Assembly (NCBI GenBank): GCA_049644865.1
Contig: JBARSV010000006.1
Coordinates: 1-29,679 of the forward strand
Source: JAPUDQ01 sp049644865
Lineage (GTDB): Bacteria > Patescibacteriota > Saccharimonadia > Saccharimonadales > Saccharimonadaceae
DNA length: 29,679 nt
Direction: 5' to 3'
Shown: piece after piece, positions 12,560 through 21,000 of the stretch
Numbering within the stretch: position 1 is the stretch's first letter
Layout of the letters: each line of letters begins with the position of its first letter
Notes under the pieces: generated by a model
The model's input: the letters and a program-made list of their open reading frames with translations, nothing else
The model's database searches: none
What the model was told of the DNA's origin: nothing
Translations under genes and position numbers: made by a program

Positions 12560-14062
12560 TTAGCTCCCGCGGTATTGTAGTGCCTCGGCGATGTGAGCCG
12601 GCAAGATGTCATCGGAGTCTTCAAGATCAGCGATGGTACGGGCGACACGAATCACTTTGAAATAGCTACGGGCTGAGAGGCGCATTGTGCTGGCGGCAGA
12701 CTGAAGTAGCTGCTCCGCTGCGTCAGATAATCGTCCACAGGCCAAGATTTGTTTGGAGTCGAGTTGGGCATTTGAGAGACCTTTGACGTTGCGTTGACGC
12801 TGTTTGTCTCGTGCTACCGTGACGTTCTCACGCCATAGATCGGATAACCTCTCAGATGTCGCGCTTTTTTGCAAGAAATCCTTCTCGGATGCTCTTGCCA
12901 CGTGCACGATAAGGTCGATTCGATCCATGAGGGGGCCCGATATCTTCTTCTGGTAGTTCAGCAATTGAGTCATAGTACAGCTGCATTCGTGCGTGGGATC
13001 ACCGTAGTAGCCACATGGACAGGGGTTCTTGGTGGCAATCATCATGAAATTTGCTGGATACGACACCTTACTTGCAGCCCTTGAGACATGAACGACCCGG
13101 TCTTCGAGTGGTTGGCGCAGTGACTCGAGCGATTGGCGAGGGTACTCCGGCAACTCATCGAGAAACAGTACACCGTGATGGGCCAAGCTGATTTCGCCCG
13201 GTATGGGTTTGGCACCACCACCAACGAGGGAGATGTAACTTGACGTATGGTGTGGTGAACGAAATGGTCGTTCAGTGACAATGGTATCCTCAGCCTCGCC
13301 GGCAATGCTATGGAGCTTGGTGATCTCGACCATCTCGTCGTAGGTTGGTGGCGGCAGTATTCCCACAAAAGCTTTGGCAAGCATGGTTTTGCCGGCGCCA
13401 GGCGGGCCATTAAGCAGCACATTGTGATGGCCTGCAGCAGCGATGAACAGGGCGCGTTTGGCATGGCCTTGGCCTTTAATATCGCTTATGTCTATCGATG
13501 TACGGTTTGCAACATTGACTATGTTCGGTCGATGCGAGGGAGTGATGACTTTTTCGCCACATAGATGTAAATACAACTCTGATAGTGTAGATATTCCTAC
13601 AACTTCTATATCTGTTACTAAAGCGGATTGAGCTGCATTTGCACTGGGTACGATGAGTGTTCGATAGCCGGCTTTTTTGGCAGTTTCTGCGATGGCGATA
13701 CTACCGCGAATGGAACGTAATTCACCATCTAGACCTAATTCGCCAGCAAAGACCATGCCGTCGACATTTTTACGACGTAGCTGTCCTGTTTCGACTAAAA
13801 TAGCGATCGCGATCGGTAGGTCGTAATGCGAGCCGTCTTTGGGCAAGTTAGCGGGTGACAAGTTGACGGTGACTTTGCTATCAGCAAAATTGAGATTGCT
13901 GTTACGTATGGCGCTTCGGACACGCTCTTTTGCTTCATCGACCGATTTAGCGGCGAGTCCAACAATTTGGAGAGTAGGCAGACCTTTGACCTGGTCGCAC
14001 TCGACCCGGACAATCTTGCCATCAAACCCCACAGGCGCAACGGTATAAGCATTGGCGGACAT
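12560..14062 (-). CDS. comM: YifB/ComM-family AAA+ ATPase (Mg-chelatase-like)
   Basis: This 500-residue protein has the ComM architecture. The N-terminal Lon-like substrate domain (about 1-170) includes VGLAAKSVDEAKERVRSAI and NLSPANLPKDGSHYDLPIA. The AAA+ module has Walker A GPPGAGKT (219-226) and Walker B GVLFLDELPEY (297-307). A four-Cys insert (348, 350, 360, 362; NPCPCGYYGDPTHECSC) and a C-terminal lid (LSARSYFKVIRVARTIADL) complete it. ComM is a helicase that extends branch migration during natural transformation, so this gene is compatible with DNA uptake in the organism. A TACACT hexamer (14076-14071) lies 8 nt before the ATG with no ribosome site, suggesting a nearly leaderless mRNA. 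Confidence 0.95.
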   Translation of the reverse strand: MSANAYTVAPVGFDGKIVRVECDQVKGLPTLQIVGLAAKSVDEAKERVRSAIRNSNLNFADSKVTVNLSPANLPKDGSHYDLPIAIAILVETGQLRRKNVDGMVFAGELGLDGELRSIRGSIAIAETAKKAGYRTLIVPSANAAQSALVTDIEVVGISTLSELYLHLCGEKVITPSHRPNIVNVANRTSIDISDIKGQGHAKRALFIAAAGHHNVLLNGPPGAGKTMLAKAFVGILPPPTYDEMVEITKLHSIAGEAEDTIVTERPFRSPHHTSSYISLVGGGAKPIPGEISLAHHGVLFLDELPEYPRQSLESLRQPLEDRVVHVSRAASKVSYPANFMMIATKNPCPCGYYGDPTHECSCTMTQLLNYQKKISGPLMDRIDLIVHVARASEKDFLQKSATSERLSDLWRENVTVARDKQRQRNVKGLSNAQLDSKQILACGRLSDAAEQLLQSAASTMRLSARSYFKVIRVARTIADLEDSDDILPAHIAEALQYRGS

Positions 14063-14085
14063 ATATCATCAGTGTAGCACCAAAG

Positions 14086-14119
14086 AAAAAACCCGACTAG
14101 CTCTCATGAACTGTCGGGT
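14086..14119 (-). terminator. intrinsic terminator of ssrA
   Basis: On the minus strand ACCCGAC pairs with GTCGGGT (14119-14113 and 14097-14091) around a 15-nt loop, followed by a T-run (14091-14086). It starts 9 nt past the encoded CCA end of the tmRNA. Confidence 0.85.
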
Positions 14120-14127
14120 GCTTTCTC

Positions 14128-14519
14128 TGGTGGAACTGCCGGGTAGTGCGCCCGGGTCCGAATGGTAACCTATCATCCGTCTACAAGCATAGATATCTTT
14201 TGGTTGACGGCTCTACCTCGAGAGATAGCCAAAATAGTAGAGTTCGTTCTATGAAAAGTGTCGCCAGACTACTTCACAGCGATAGACTGGCCAAGCCATA
14301 TGATATGACACAGGAGCACCCTATATGGCGTCAGGTGTACTGCGGCTACAGCGCTTAGGCTGTAACTGGCGCGAGAGCAAAGCTACGGACGCTGAAAGCG
14401 TCTTTCACTGCTGCCCAAGCTTTTGCAATTGGATTTGCAGTTAGAATTCTGATTACGTCAGATGTCGGCTTGCAAGATGATCTGTTAAATTCCAATCGTC
14501 GAGAACGTTGTTCAGTCCC
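14128..14519 (-). ncRNA. ssrA: tmRNA (transfer-messenger RNA)
   Basis: This 392-nt RNA rescues stalled ribosomes. The acceptor stem is GGGACTG (from 14519) with CAGTTCC, discriminator A and encoded CCA (14130-14128). The 5' domain has TCTCGACGATT, matching the usual tmRNA D-region block. The 3' end has ATTCGGACCCGGG, as in other tmRNAs, followed by a T stem CCGGG/CCCGG. The tag frame probably resumes at GCA (14438-14436) and ends at TAA (14357-14355). It has 27 codons: starts ANPIAKAW, ends FALAPVTA. Odd: the 7-nt T-loop reads CGCACTA instead of TTCRANY, and the tag ends in VTA, not LAA. A promoter lies at 14560-14532 and a terminator follows. Confidence 0.88.
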
Positions 14520-14531
14520 ACGATAACCACT

Positions 14532-14560
14532 AGTATATAACACATTGATAGTAATGTCGA
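14532..14560 (-). promoter_or_regulatory. promoter of ssrA
   Basis: On the minus strand TCGACA (14560-14555), a 17-bp spacer and TATACT (14537-14532). Transcription would start a few nt upstream of the mature 5' end at 14519, consistent with RNase P processing. Confidence 0.7.
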
Positions 14561-14572
14561 TATCATTATCAG

Positions 14573-14602
14573 TTACCACGCTGAGGTAAATGCAGGTATA
14601 AT
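14573..14602 (+). promoter_or_regulatory. promoter of the GH5 gene
   Basis: TTACCA (14573-14578), an 18-bp spacer and TATAAT (14597-14602). The hexamer ends 9 nt before the ATG and no ribosome site is visible, so the mRNA is probably leaderless. It is divergent from the ssrA promoter. Confidence 0.6.
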
Positions 14603-14611
14603 CGTAAAGAT

Positions 14612-15610
14612 ATGAGAAGAGCATTGCGAGGCATCAATCTAGGAGGCTGGTTGGTCGTCGAGCGTTGGATACCAGGGGTGTTTGATGGCGTACAGGGGCC
14701 GGCTGAGATTGATATTGTCCGCGAGCTTGGGGTGGAAGCTGCGCGGGAACGAATGACGAAGCATCGCGACAGCTTTATCACCGAGAAGGATTTTCGCTGG
14801 ATCAAACGTCAGGGTTTTGATTTTGTCAGATTACCGGTCGGGTATTGGCTATTTCACGAGACAACTGATTTTATCGATGGCGAGATCTATATACGTAGAG
14901 CCTTTCAATGGGCAACCAAGCACAATCTCAAGATCGTTCTTGATTTTCATGGTTTACAGGGGTCGCAAAACGGAAAGGACCATAGTGGGCAGGTAGGTCA
15001 GGTAAGGCTCTACAAGAGTGAGAATCAGCGGCAGGCCCTTGAAACGCTCTCCTATATGGCGCGTACGTACGGACAGGAGCCCGCTCTCATCGCTTTAGAG
15101 GTCATCAACGAGCCCTCAGCAAGGTTTTGCCTGTGGAGATTGCGTCGATACTATGATAAGGCAATTGCAGCTGTGGAGCCTTATCTGAGGCCTGAGGCAA
15201 AAATTATCGTTAGTGATGCTTTTCGGCCCCTGAAAGTGGCAAAAATGCTTGCAAAACGTCCTTATGCTGATAGATTAGTCCTCGATATCCACCTCTATCA
15301 GGTGTACGGCTGGCGTGATCGGCTTCGATCGTTTGACCGTCATGTCGCGATCGCCGATGAATCATGGTGGGATTTGATCGACGGTCTTCAAAAATATCTG
15401 CCCGTCATGGTGGGTGAATGGAGCGCAGCATTGCCGCTGCGAACCTACCAAGACGGGCAGGGTAATGAGCAAGAACGAGTCAATGCCTACTACCGCGCAC
15501 AGCAGCGGACGTTCGACGATGCGGCGTGGGCACAGGCCTACTGGACGTACAAAGCACCGCACTGCGGGGTATGGAGCTGGCGAGAAAGTCGGATGATTTT
15601 GGAAGTATGA
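14612..15610 (+). CDS. glycoside hydrolase family 5, exo-1,3-beta-glucanase-like
   Basis: This 332-residue TIM-barrel glycosidase starts RGINLGGWLVVERWI, the typical opening of GH5 exo-beta-1,3-glucanases (fungal Exg1 relatives, GH5_9). FDFVRLPVGYW and VLDFHGLQGSQNG follow. The catalytic acid is Glu167 in LEVINEPSA, and the nucleophile is Glu269 in VMVGEWSAAL. HLYQVYG supplies the His-x-Tyr near the active site. No signal peptide is seen, so it should act in the cytoplasm or leave by an unusual route. Substrate preference for beta-1,3-glucan is inferred from the family. A terminator (15640-15670) follows, so it is monocistronic. Confidence 0.88.
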   Translation: MRRALRGINLGGWLVVERWIPGVFDGVQGPAEIDIVRELGVEAARERMTKHRDSFITEKDFRWIKRQGFDFVRLPVGYWLFHETTDFIDGEIYIRRAFQWATKHNLKIVLDFHGLQGSQNGKDHSGQVGQVRLYKSENQRQALETLSYMARTYGQEPALIALEVINEPSARFCLWRLRRYYDKAIAAVEPYLRPEAKIIVSDAFRPLKVAKMLAKRPYADRLVLDIHLYQVYGWRDRLRSFDRHVAIADESWWDLIDGLQKYLPVMVGEWSAALPLRTYQDGQGNEQERVNAYYRAQQRTFDDAAWAQAYWTYKAPHCGVWSWRESRMILEV

Positions 15611-15639
15611 GGCTATGACTGTCGCTGCAATGACACGAA

Positions 15640-15670
15640 AAAACGACCGCCTGCGAGGAACGGTCGTTTT
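15640..15670 (+). terminator. terminator of the GH5 gene
   Basis: AAAACGACCG (15640-15649) pairs with CGGTCGTTTT (15661-15670) around an 11-nt loop, followed by a T-rich stretch. Confidence 0.8.
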
Positions 15671-15703
15671 CATTTGGTTTTTGTCGTTTTTGTTTTCGTT
15701 TTT

Positions 15704-15732
15704 GCTTATGAATAAGTTTTGTATTCATAAGC
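15704..15732. repeat. 11-bp perfect hairpin before a -10 element
   Basis: GCTTATGAATA (15704-15714) pairs with TATTCATAAGC (15722-15732). A TATAAT lies just after it (15739-15744). The 155 bp from here to the next ATG are AT-rich and hold no gene; the transcript from that TATAAT, if any, is unknown. Confidence 0.55.
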
Positions 15733-15886
15733 TACCCCTATAATACAGTTCAAAAACGCTAATGTCAACGGTATTATCGAGTATTTTTTACTTGTGGAAA
15801 AGTATTGTGAAAATGGTTTATAAATTATGCTGCTAGTGTTCATTGTATTCATATGTGGCGATAGTGCATTCGCTCAGCCTGCGCGG

Positions 15887-15892
15887 TATAAT
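15887..15892 (+). promoter_or_regulatory. -10 element of the DUF218 gene
   Basis: TATAAT ends 7 nt before the ATG at 15900, with no ribosome site, so the mRNA is probably leaderless. Confidence 0.55.
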
Positions 15893-15899
15893 ACTATCT

Positions 15900-16568
15900 A
15901 TGCATGAACTTGTTGAGCAAGACGTTCGGACACTCTGGGACTATATGCTGATGCATCAAACGCCGCAAAAGGCAGATTGTTTGCTTGTCCTAGGTAGTCT
16001 AGACGATAGGGTAGCTGTATATGCTGCCGAGTTAGCGAAACGGTTTCATTATTGGTACATAGTGATTTCCGGCGGCGGCGGGGCTCATCACAATGACTTG
16101 CTGGCTACAATGTGGTCTGAGGGGACAGAAGCTGAGCATTTTTTGGCTGTGATGAAACGTGCCGGGTTTGCCAAAGGTGCCTTACTTGAAACTGCAGCCC
16201 AAAATACAGGTGATAATGCAAAACTGACATTTGATTTGTTGCGTGCTCAAAACACTCCCATGCCACTCAGTCTGCTGCTCGTGACGAAGCCGTATATGGA
16301 ACGACGAGCGTTGGCGACATTTCAAGCGCAGTGGCCTGACCATGACGCTACAATTATGGTGACGTCGCCACCAATTGCCTATGACGACTATTTTACAACC
16401 GAGCAACCGCGTGAAAAAGTTATCCATATCATGGTGGGTGATATGCAACGGATCATGTCATATCCAGCCCTCGGCTACCAGTCGGCACAGTCCGTGCCAG
16501 CTGCTGTTCGGGCTGCTTATGACCGACTGATAGCGGCTGGTTATACAAAACAGCTTATGAATGATTAA
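15900..16568 (+). CDS. YdcF/SanA-like DUF218 protein
   Basis: This 222-residue protein has the DUF218 fold. KADCLLVLGSLDDRVAVYAAELAKRF supplies the N-terminal strand and helix, VISGGGGAHHND the Ser-Gly-Gly loop, WSEGTEAEHF the conserved Glu, and ETAAQNTGDNAKLTF the family's Glu-x3-Asn-Thr block. The family is thought to bind nucleotides or envelope precursors; function is poorly defined. No membrane anchor is visible, unlike SanA/ElyC. ATG 15900 is chosen because it follows a consensus -10 and the conserved domain begins soon after; an upstream TTG frame at 15843 crosses the promoter. Confidence 0.85.
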   Translation: MHELVEQDVRTLWDYMLMHQTPQKADCLLVLGSLDDRVAVYAAELAKRFHYWYIVISGGGGAHHNDLLATMWSEGTEAEHFLAVMKRAGFAKGALLETAAQNTGDNAKLTFDLLRAQNTPMPLSLLLVTKPYMERRALATFQAQWPDHDATIMVTSPPIAYDDYFTTEQPREKVIHIMVGDMQRIMSYPALGYQSAQSVPAAVRAAYDRLIAAGYTKQLMND

Positions 16569-16677
16569 AGTATTATAAACAACATATTTTTTGTACAAAA
16601 TACATCAATTGTATAGTATCTAAGGTGATGAAATGTTGAAATATAAAAATTAACAACACACGTAATGAATATTAGTA

Positions 16678-16706
16678 TTGACGCGAAATGTCGCGTATGC
16701 TATAAA
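16678..16706 (+). promoter_or_regulatory. strong promoter with no recognised gene behind it
   Basis: TTGACG (16678-16683), a 17-bp spacer and TATAAA (16701-16706). The next likely coding start on this strand is about 350 bp away. Confidence 0.65.
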
Positions 16707-16712
16707 AGTGAG

Positions 16713-17040
16713 TAAGCTTTTTAAACAAAAACAATAAAAAAGCCTTGAACATCAACAATTCATGTGACGCATCGTAAGTCCGGGGGATCCCGCCTCGGCC
16801 GTGTATTTTGGTAGTGAACTGGCAGCAACAATATAAATATCGTTACTGCCAAAAACTACCAAAACCCGCGTTGAGCAGTGATGTGTATCCGCCGACTGGT
16901 GGATGTGCTAGCTCCGCGAAGTTGATCGCATGTAACGCCCCAAACGGCCTTTATCGGCCGAGTGAGGCAAAAGCGGTCAAATCGCCTCGCGCGACAGATC
17001 GTTACCTTAGCACGCGCCCTACTATTTACATACAGCGGCG
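16713..17040 (+). ncRNA. possible non-coding RNA or long structured leader
   Basis: Downstream of the 16678 promoter comes a hairpin AAGCTTTTT/AAAAAGCCTT (about 16714-16746), then a GC-rich stretch. A long hairpin at 16806-16864 is built from TTTTGGTAGT/ACTACCAAAA and TGGCAG/CTGCCA with an AT-rich tip. Further GC hairpins follow (GGCC-TTTATC-GGCC near 16946; GAGGC/GCCTC near 16970-17000). GC content rises sharply relative to the AT-rich 16569-16720. No open frame here looks like a protein. I cannot match it to tmRNA, SRP RNA or another known family. The 3' end is a guess. Confidence 0.35.
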
Positions 17041-17060
17041 GATGTCGCTATCGTAACACT

Positions 17061-17522
17061 ATGATTTGTCGCGCAGGCACGCTCAAAATGGCTAAGAGTG
17101 ATATATTAAGTTGTGTGAGCTCTTCACGAAAGATAAGGATATATGTAACTACCACACTAATAGCTAGTGTGATGACGTTGGTATTAATAGTATTTAATGT
17201 TTCTGTTACTGAAGGAGCACCATTAGTTATTTTAGTGGTGTTTTTATTGTTGTATTGCATCAGTCTTGCCGTGACACTGATAGCTCTCATGACGGCTATT
17301 TCTGTAAAAGATAGATTTGATAAATCACGACGACGAGATAATATGTCAGATCGCCGATCTATAGCGTCTATGCGACGTCCGTACTATATCGCTAGCACCG
17401 TAGCCTTCTTACCAGTAGCGCTGTTGGCGATGTCGTCTCTTGGCAGGCTCGAGCTGAGAGATGTTGTGCTGATATGTCTAGTTGTAGGAATGGCAGTATT
17501 CTACATCTACAAGCAAGCGTAA
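17061..17522 (+). CDS. small polytopic membrane protein
   Basis: This protein has 153 residues from ATG 17061 (or 144 from ATG 17088). Four hydrophobic segments are visible: about residues 27-47 (VTTTLIASVMTLVLIVFNV), 53-78 (VILVVFLLLYCISLAVTLIALM), 109-125 and 132-151. A basic, Asp-containing loop (KDRFDKSRRRDNMSDRRSIASMRR) joins the two pairs and should face the cytoplasm. Sequence upstream of 17061 is not protein-like, and TATCGT lies 7 nt before that ATG, matching the start pattern of neighbours. It lies ahead of the secretion-type ATPase genes and may belong to that system. No family is recognised. Confidence 0.6.
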   Translation: MICRAGTLKMAKSDILSCVSSSRKIRIYVTTTLIASVMTLVLIVFNVSVTEGAPLVILVVFLLLYCISLAVTLIALMTAISVKDRFDKSRRRDNMSDRRSIASMRRPYYIASTVAFLPVALLAMSSLGRLELRDVVLICLVVGMAVFYIYKQA

Positions 17523-17562
17523 TTTTTATGTTTATCCGTAGTGTATGGCTGCCTGGATATGC

Positions 17563-17568
17563 TATAAT
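17563..17568 (+). promoter_or_regulatory. -10 element of the proline-rich gene and ATPase
   Basis: TATAAT ends 9 nt before the ATG at 17578, with no ribosome site, so the mRNA is probably leaderless. Confidence 0.5.
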
Positions 17569-17577
17569 CTTGCCTAT

Positions 17578-18006
17578 ATGGAACCGACAATATCCCCGCA
17601 GCATGGGTCACCGGAAATTGCCCCTCTTCCTGCACACCTACCCGAATCCCAACCTGTTCACCTTGAGGCTGCAATTTCTTCTGAGCGACCCGCGCAACAA
17701 GAGATACGTAGAGATAATCCTCTGGCCGACGGTGTTCATGCTATACCAGTTCCGCCCGTGCCAGTTATTCCAGTATCAATAGACCCAGTCATTCCGCCTA
17801 TCCCCAAACAACGAGTGATTGACGATAACCCACTTCTCGCGGCAGACAATGATGTAATGGAAAAGGAGTGGGTAAAAAAGGCTAAAGACGTCGTGTCTCA
17901 GACTAAGCATGATCCATACGAGCAAGAAAAAGCCGTTTCACGGCTGCAGGCTGATTATTTGAGTAAACGATATGGGAAAGTGGTCAAGCTTTCCGACGGG
18001 GAATAG
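17578..18006 (+). CDS. proline-rich protein preceding the secretion-type ATPase
   Basis: This 142-residue protein has no hydrophobic segment. Residues 1-95 are rich in Pro, Ile, Val and Glu, with repeats such as IPVPPVPVIPVSIDPVIPPIP, and look disordered. Residues 96-142 are charged and helical (EKEWVKKAKDVVSQTKHDPYEQEKAVSRLQADYLSKRYGK). The stop TAG shares its last base with the GTG of the ATPase gene (TAGTG), so the two are translationally coupled and likely work together. It may be an adaptor or partner of the ATPase; that role is inferred from position only. Confidence 0.7.
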   Translation: MEPTISPQHGSPEIAPLPAHLPESQPVHLEAAISSERPAQQEIRRDNPLADGVHAIPVPPVPVIPVSIDPVIPPIPKQRVIDDNPLLAADNDVMEKEWVKKAKDVVSQTKHDPYEQEKAVSRLQADYLSKRYGKVVKLSDGE

Positions 18007-21000
18007 TGGTGGGTGGTATATTCATCGCTATATTTTTGACGGCGGTATTCATAGGAGGCGTTGTAGCGATAGCATATTTGCAGTATAGAAACATATTGCG
18101 TGAGGCTAAAAATTATGAGCGGGGCCTAAAGATGATTCCTTTTTTAATTCATCTTCCGCCACCCAGTAATGATATAGATGGTGGGGGACGCGATGAACGT
18201 GATGTTACGGAGGAAGTATTGTCGCAGGCACAGGTAATGTACAATATAATTGCAAGCACTGCAACAAGAGGTTTCAAAAGTCATATATTTGGTCAACGTC
18301 ATATTGCATTTGAAATTGTTGCGACAAAGGGGACAATTAGCTACTATTTGGCTATCCCGCATGTTATGACTGAGCTTGTCCAACAAGCAGTTGCCGCAGC
18401 ATATCCTTCTGCACGGCTAGAAGAGGTTGAAGAGCATAATATATTTAGCAAGACTGGTAAAGTTAGCGGGACAATAGGTGGAGAGCTGGTACTAAAAAAG
18501 CAATACGCGTATCCTATTGCAACATTTCAGGACTCAAAACGCGATGCGATGCGGGCCTTACTTAATTCTATGACGGTCGCGAGCAGGGAAGATGGCATTG
18601 GCCTACAGATACTCATTCGTCCCGCTCCAGAAGGGTGGGCAAAGAATGCCCTATCGGTAGCTAGCAACATTCGAAAAAATAAAGGTGTTAAAACAGGTCT
18701 AGCAGGTGCAGCAGTTGCCCCGAAAGATTTACTAGAGGCGCTTTGGAAGGCACCTGAAAGCTCTGAGGCAAAGCCAGAAGATAAACAACTTACGAATCTC
18801 GAACAGGCAACAATAGAATCGATTGAAGAGAAGACTCGTTATCCTGCCTATGAGGTACTGATAAGAGTTGTCGCTTCATCGAATACTTCGGCACGATCCC
18901 AAGGGCTATTAAAGAATTTGGTGGCTAGCTTTTCTTTGTTTGATGCGCCTGGCAAAAATGGATTTAAATTCAATGCGGCGAGAGACATCGAACAGTTCAT
19001 TTCAGCATATATCTTCCGATTTTTCCCCCAAGACGTACGCATGAATGTGTTAAACAGTGTTGAGTTAGCAACTATCTTTCATCTGCCTGATCAAAATAAT
19101 ATACCGACATCTCAAGTACAACGCCAATCGACAAAACAAGTGGATGGCCCCAATGTAGTGCTTGAGGAAGGATTCTTGCTTGGCTATAACGTGTACCGAG
19201 GCATTAAAAAAGAGATTAGGCTTGGAGCGAAAGATAGGCGTCGTCATTTGTATATGATTGGGCAAACGGGTACAGGAAAGTCAGGTTTTCTCGTGAATAT
19301 TGCCTTGCAAGACATGCTTGACGGTAAAGGTTTTGCCTTTATTGACCCACACGGTGACTCGGTTGAACAATTAATGGGCATGGTGCCAAAAGAAAGAGTA
19401 GAGGATGTCATATACTTTAACCCGAGTGATATGGATAACCCGGTCGGCCTAAACCTCTTTGAGTTTGAAACCCCAGATCAACGGGATTTTCTTGTGCAAG
19501 AGGCAATCGCCATGCTCTACCGGCTGTATGATCCAGGGCATACTGGTATCATCGGTCCACGATATGAGCACTGGTTTCGTAACGCTGCCCTGACGATTAT
19601 GAGTGATCCTAACGGTTCGAGTTTCATTGACATCCCCCAAGTCTTTAATGACAACGAATTTGCCAAGGAAAAGCTCAAGTACGTTACTGATCAGACGGTG
19701 CTTGATTTTTGGAATAAGGAAATGGCTCAGACAAGTGATTATCATAAATCTGAGGTGCTTGGCTGGTTTGTGTCAAAATTTGGCGCCTTTTTGAGTAATG
19801 AAATGATGCGTAATATCATCGGCCAGACACGCTCAGGCTTTAATCTAAGAGATATTATGGATAATAAGAAGATATTGCTTGTTAATTTAAGTAAGGGTAA
19901 GACTGGTGAACTAAACTCTCAACTTCTCGGTATGATATTTGTCATGAAGTTCCAGGCTGCTGCCATGGGAAGGGCAGATATTGCTGAAGACCAGCGAATT
20001 GATTTCTCTCTCTACGTTGATGAGTTTCAAAACTTTGCGACTGATAGTTTTGAGTCAATTTTGTCAGAAGCGCGTAAATATCGACTTAGCCTCATACTTG
20101 CTAACCAATTCATGACACAGCTCACTGACAAAATTCGGGAAGCGATTATCGGTAATGTAGGGACAATAATTTCGGGTCGGATAGGTACGACCGATGCTGA
20201 GCTGATGGTGAAGCGGTTTCAACCGACGTTTGACGTCGAAGACCTTACGCGACTTCCGAACTATGAAACTATTACAAGTGTTATGATAAATGATGCTCCC
20301 TCAGCACCGTTTAGCATGTCGCTTATTCCACCGCTGGGCAACCCTAATCCCCAACTAGCTGATGCCTTGAAACGTTTATCGGCAGCAAAATTTGGTCGGG
20401 CCCGTGGTGAGGTTGAACGTGAAATATTTGCGCGACTTCGTGCAGGGGATGACGCGAGGGATCAGCGGCGAAAAGAGTTTATCGGTGGTGATAGTGATAA
20501 GGTAAAATCAACTGGGCCAGCTGCAAATACTGGCTCATCGTTTTTGGATGAATGGTTGGCTAAGCGTCGAGAGTCATCAAATACGGCCAAGCCGGTAAAT
20601 TCTGTACAAGCATCTTCCGTGGATCAGACTTTATCTCAGAAGTCTCATAACACTGATATACTGCAAACAACTGATATGAGTGCTTCGAATTCGTCTATGG
20701 ATAATATTGTTGCAGAGGGCGAACCACGGGACTCAACTGAACCTACCCATACCAACTCTGTCCGTTATGATAGGACAAATGAACTAGAAAGCCCTTTCAT
20801 GAATACGTCTGCTGAACAAGCTGATGCCATTCGTAAATCATTTCTACCACATCCGATGGTAAAGGCACAGACAGATGAGCGCTTGAACACGCTTCAATCT
20901 CAAGGAATAGGTTCTCAGATCACCTTTGGGGATGATAGGCCTACGACAAACTCAACGGCACCGTCAGAAAAGGATAAGCGTCAAATTAATGATGCGCTCG

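Noticed and set aside
14355..14624. 89-codon open frame on the minus strand
   Set aside because: Its C-terminal part is the tmRNA tag frame and its start lies in the promoter region; it is not a separate gene.
15793..15801. TGTGGAAAA, similar to a DnaA box
   Set aside because: A single imperfect match with no dnaA, dnaN or box cluster nearby does not support an origin.
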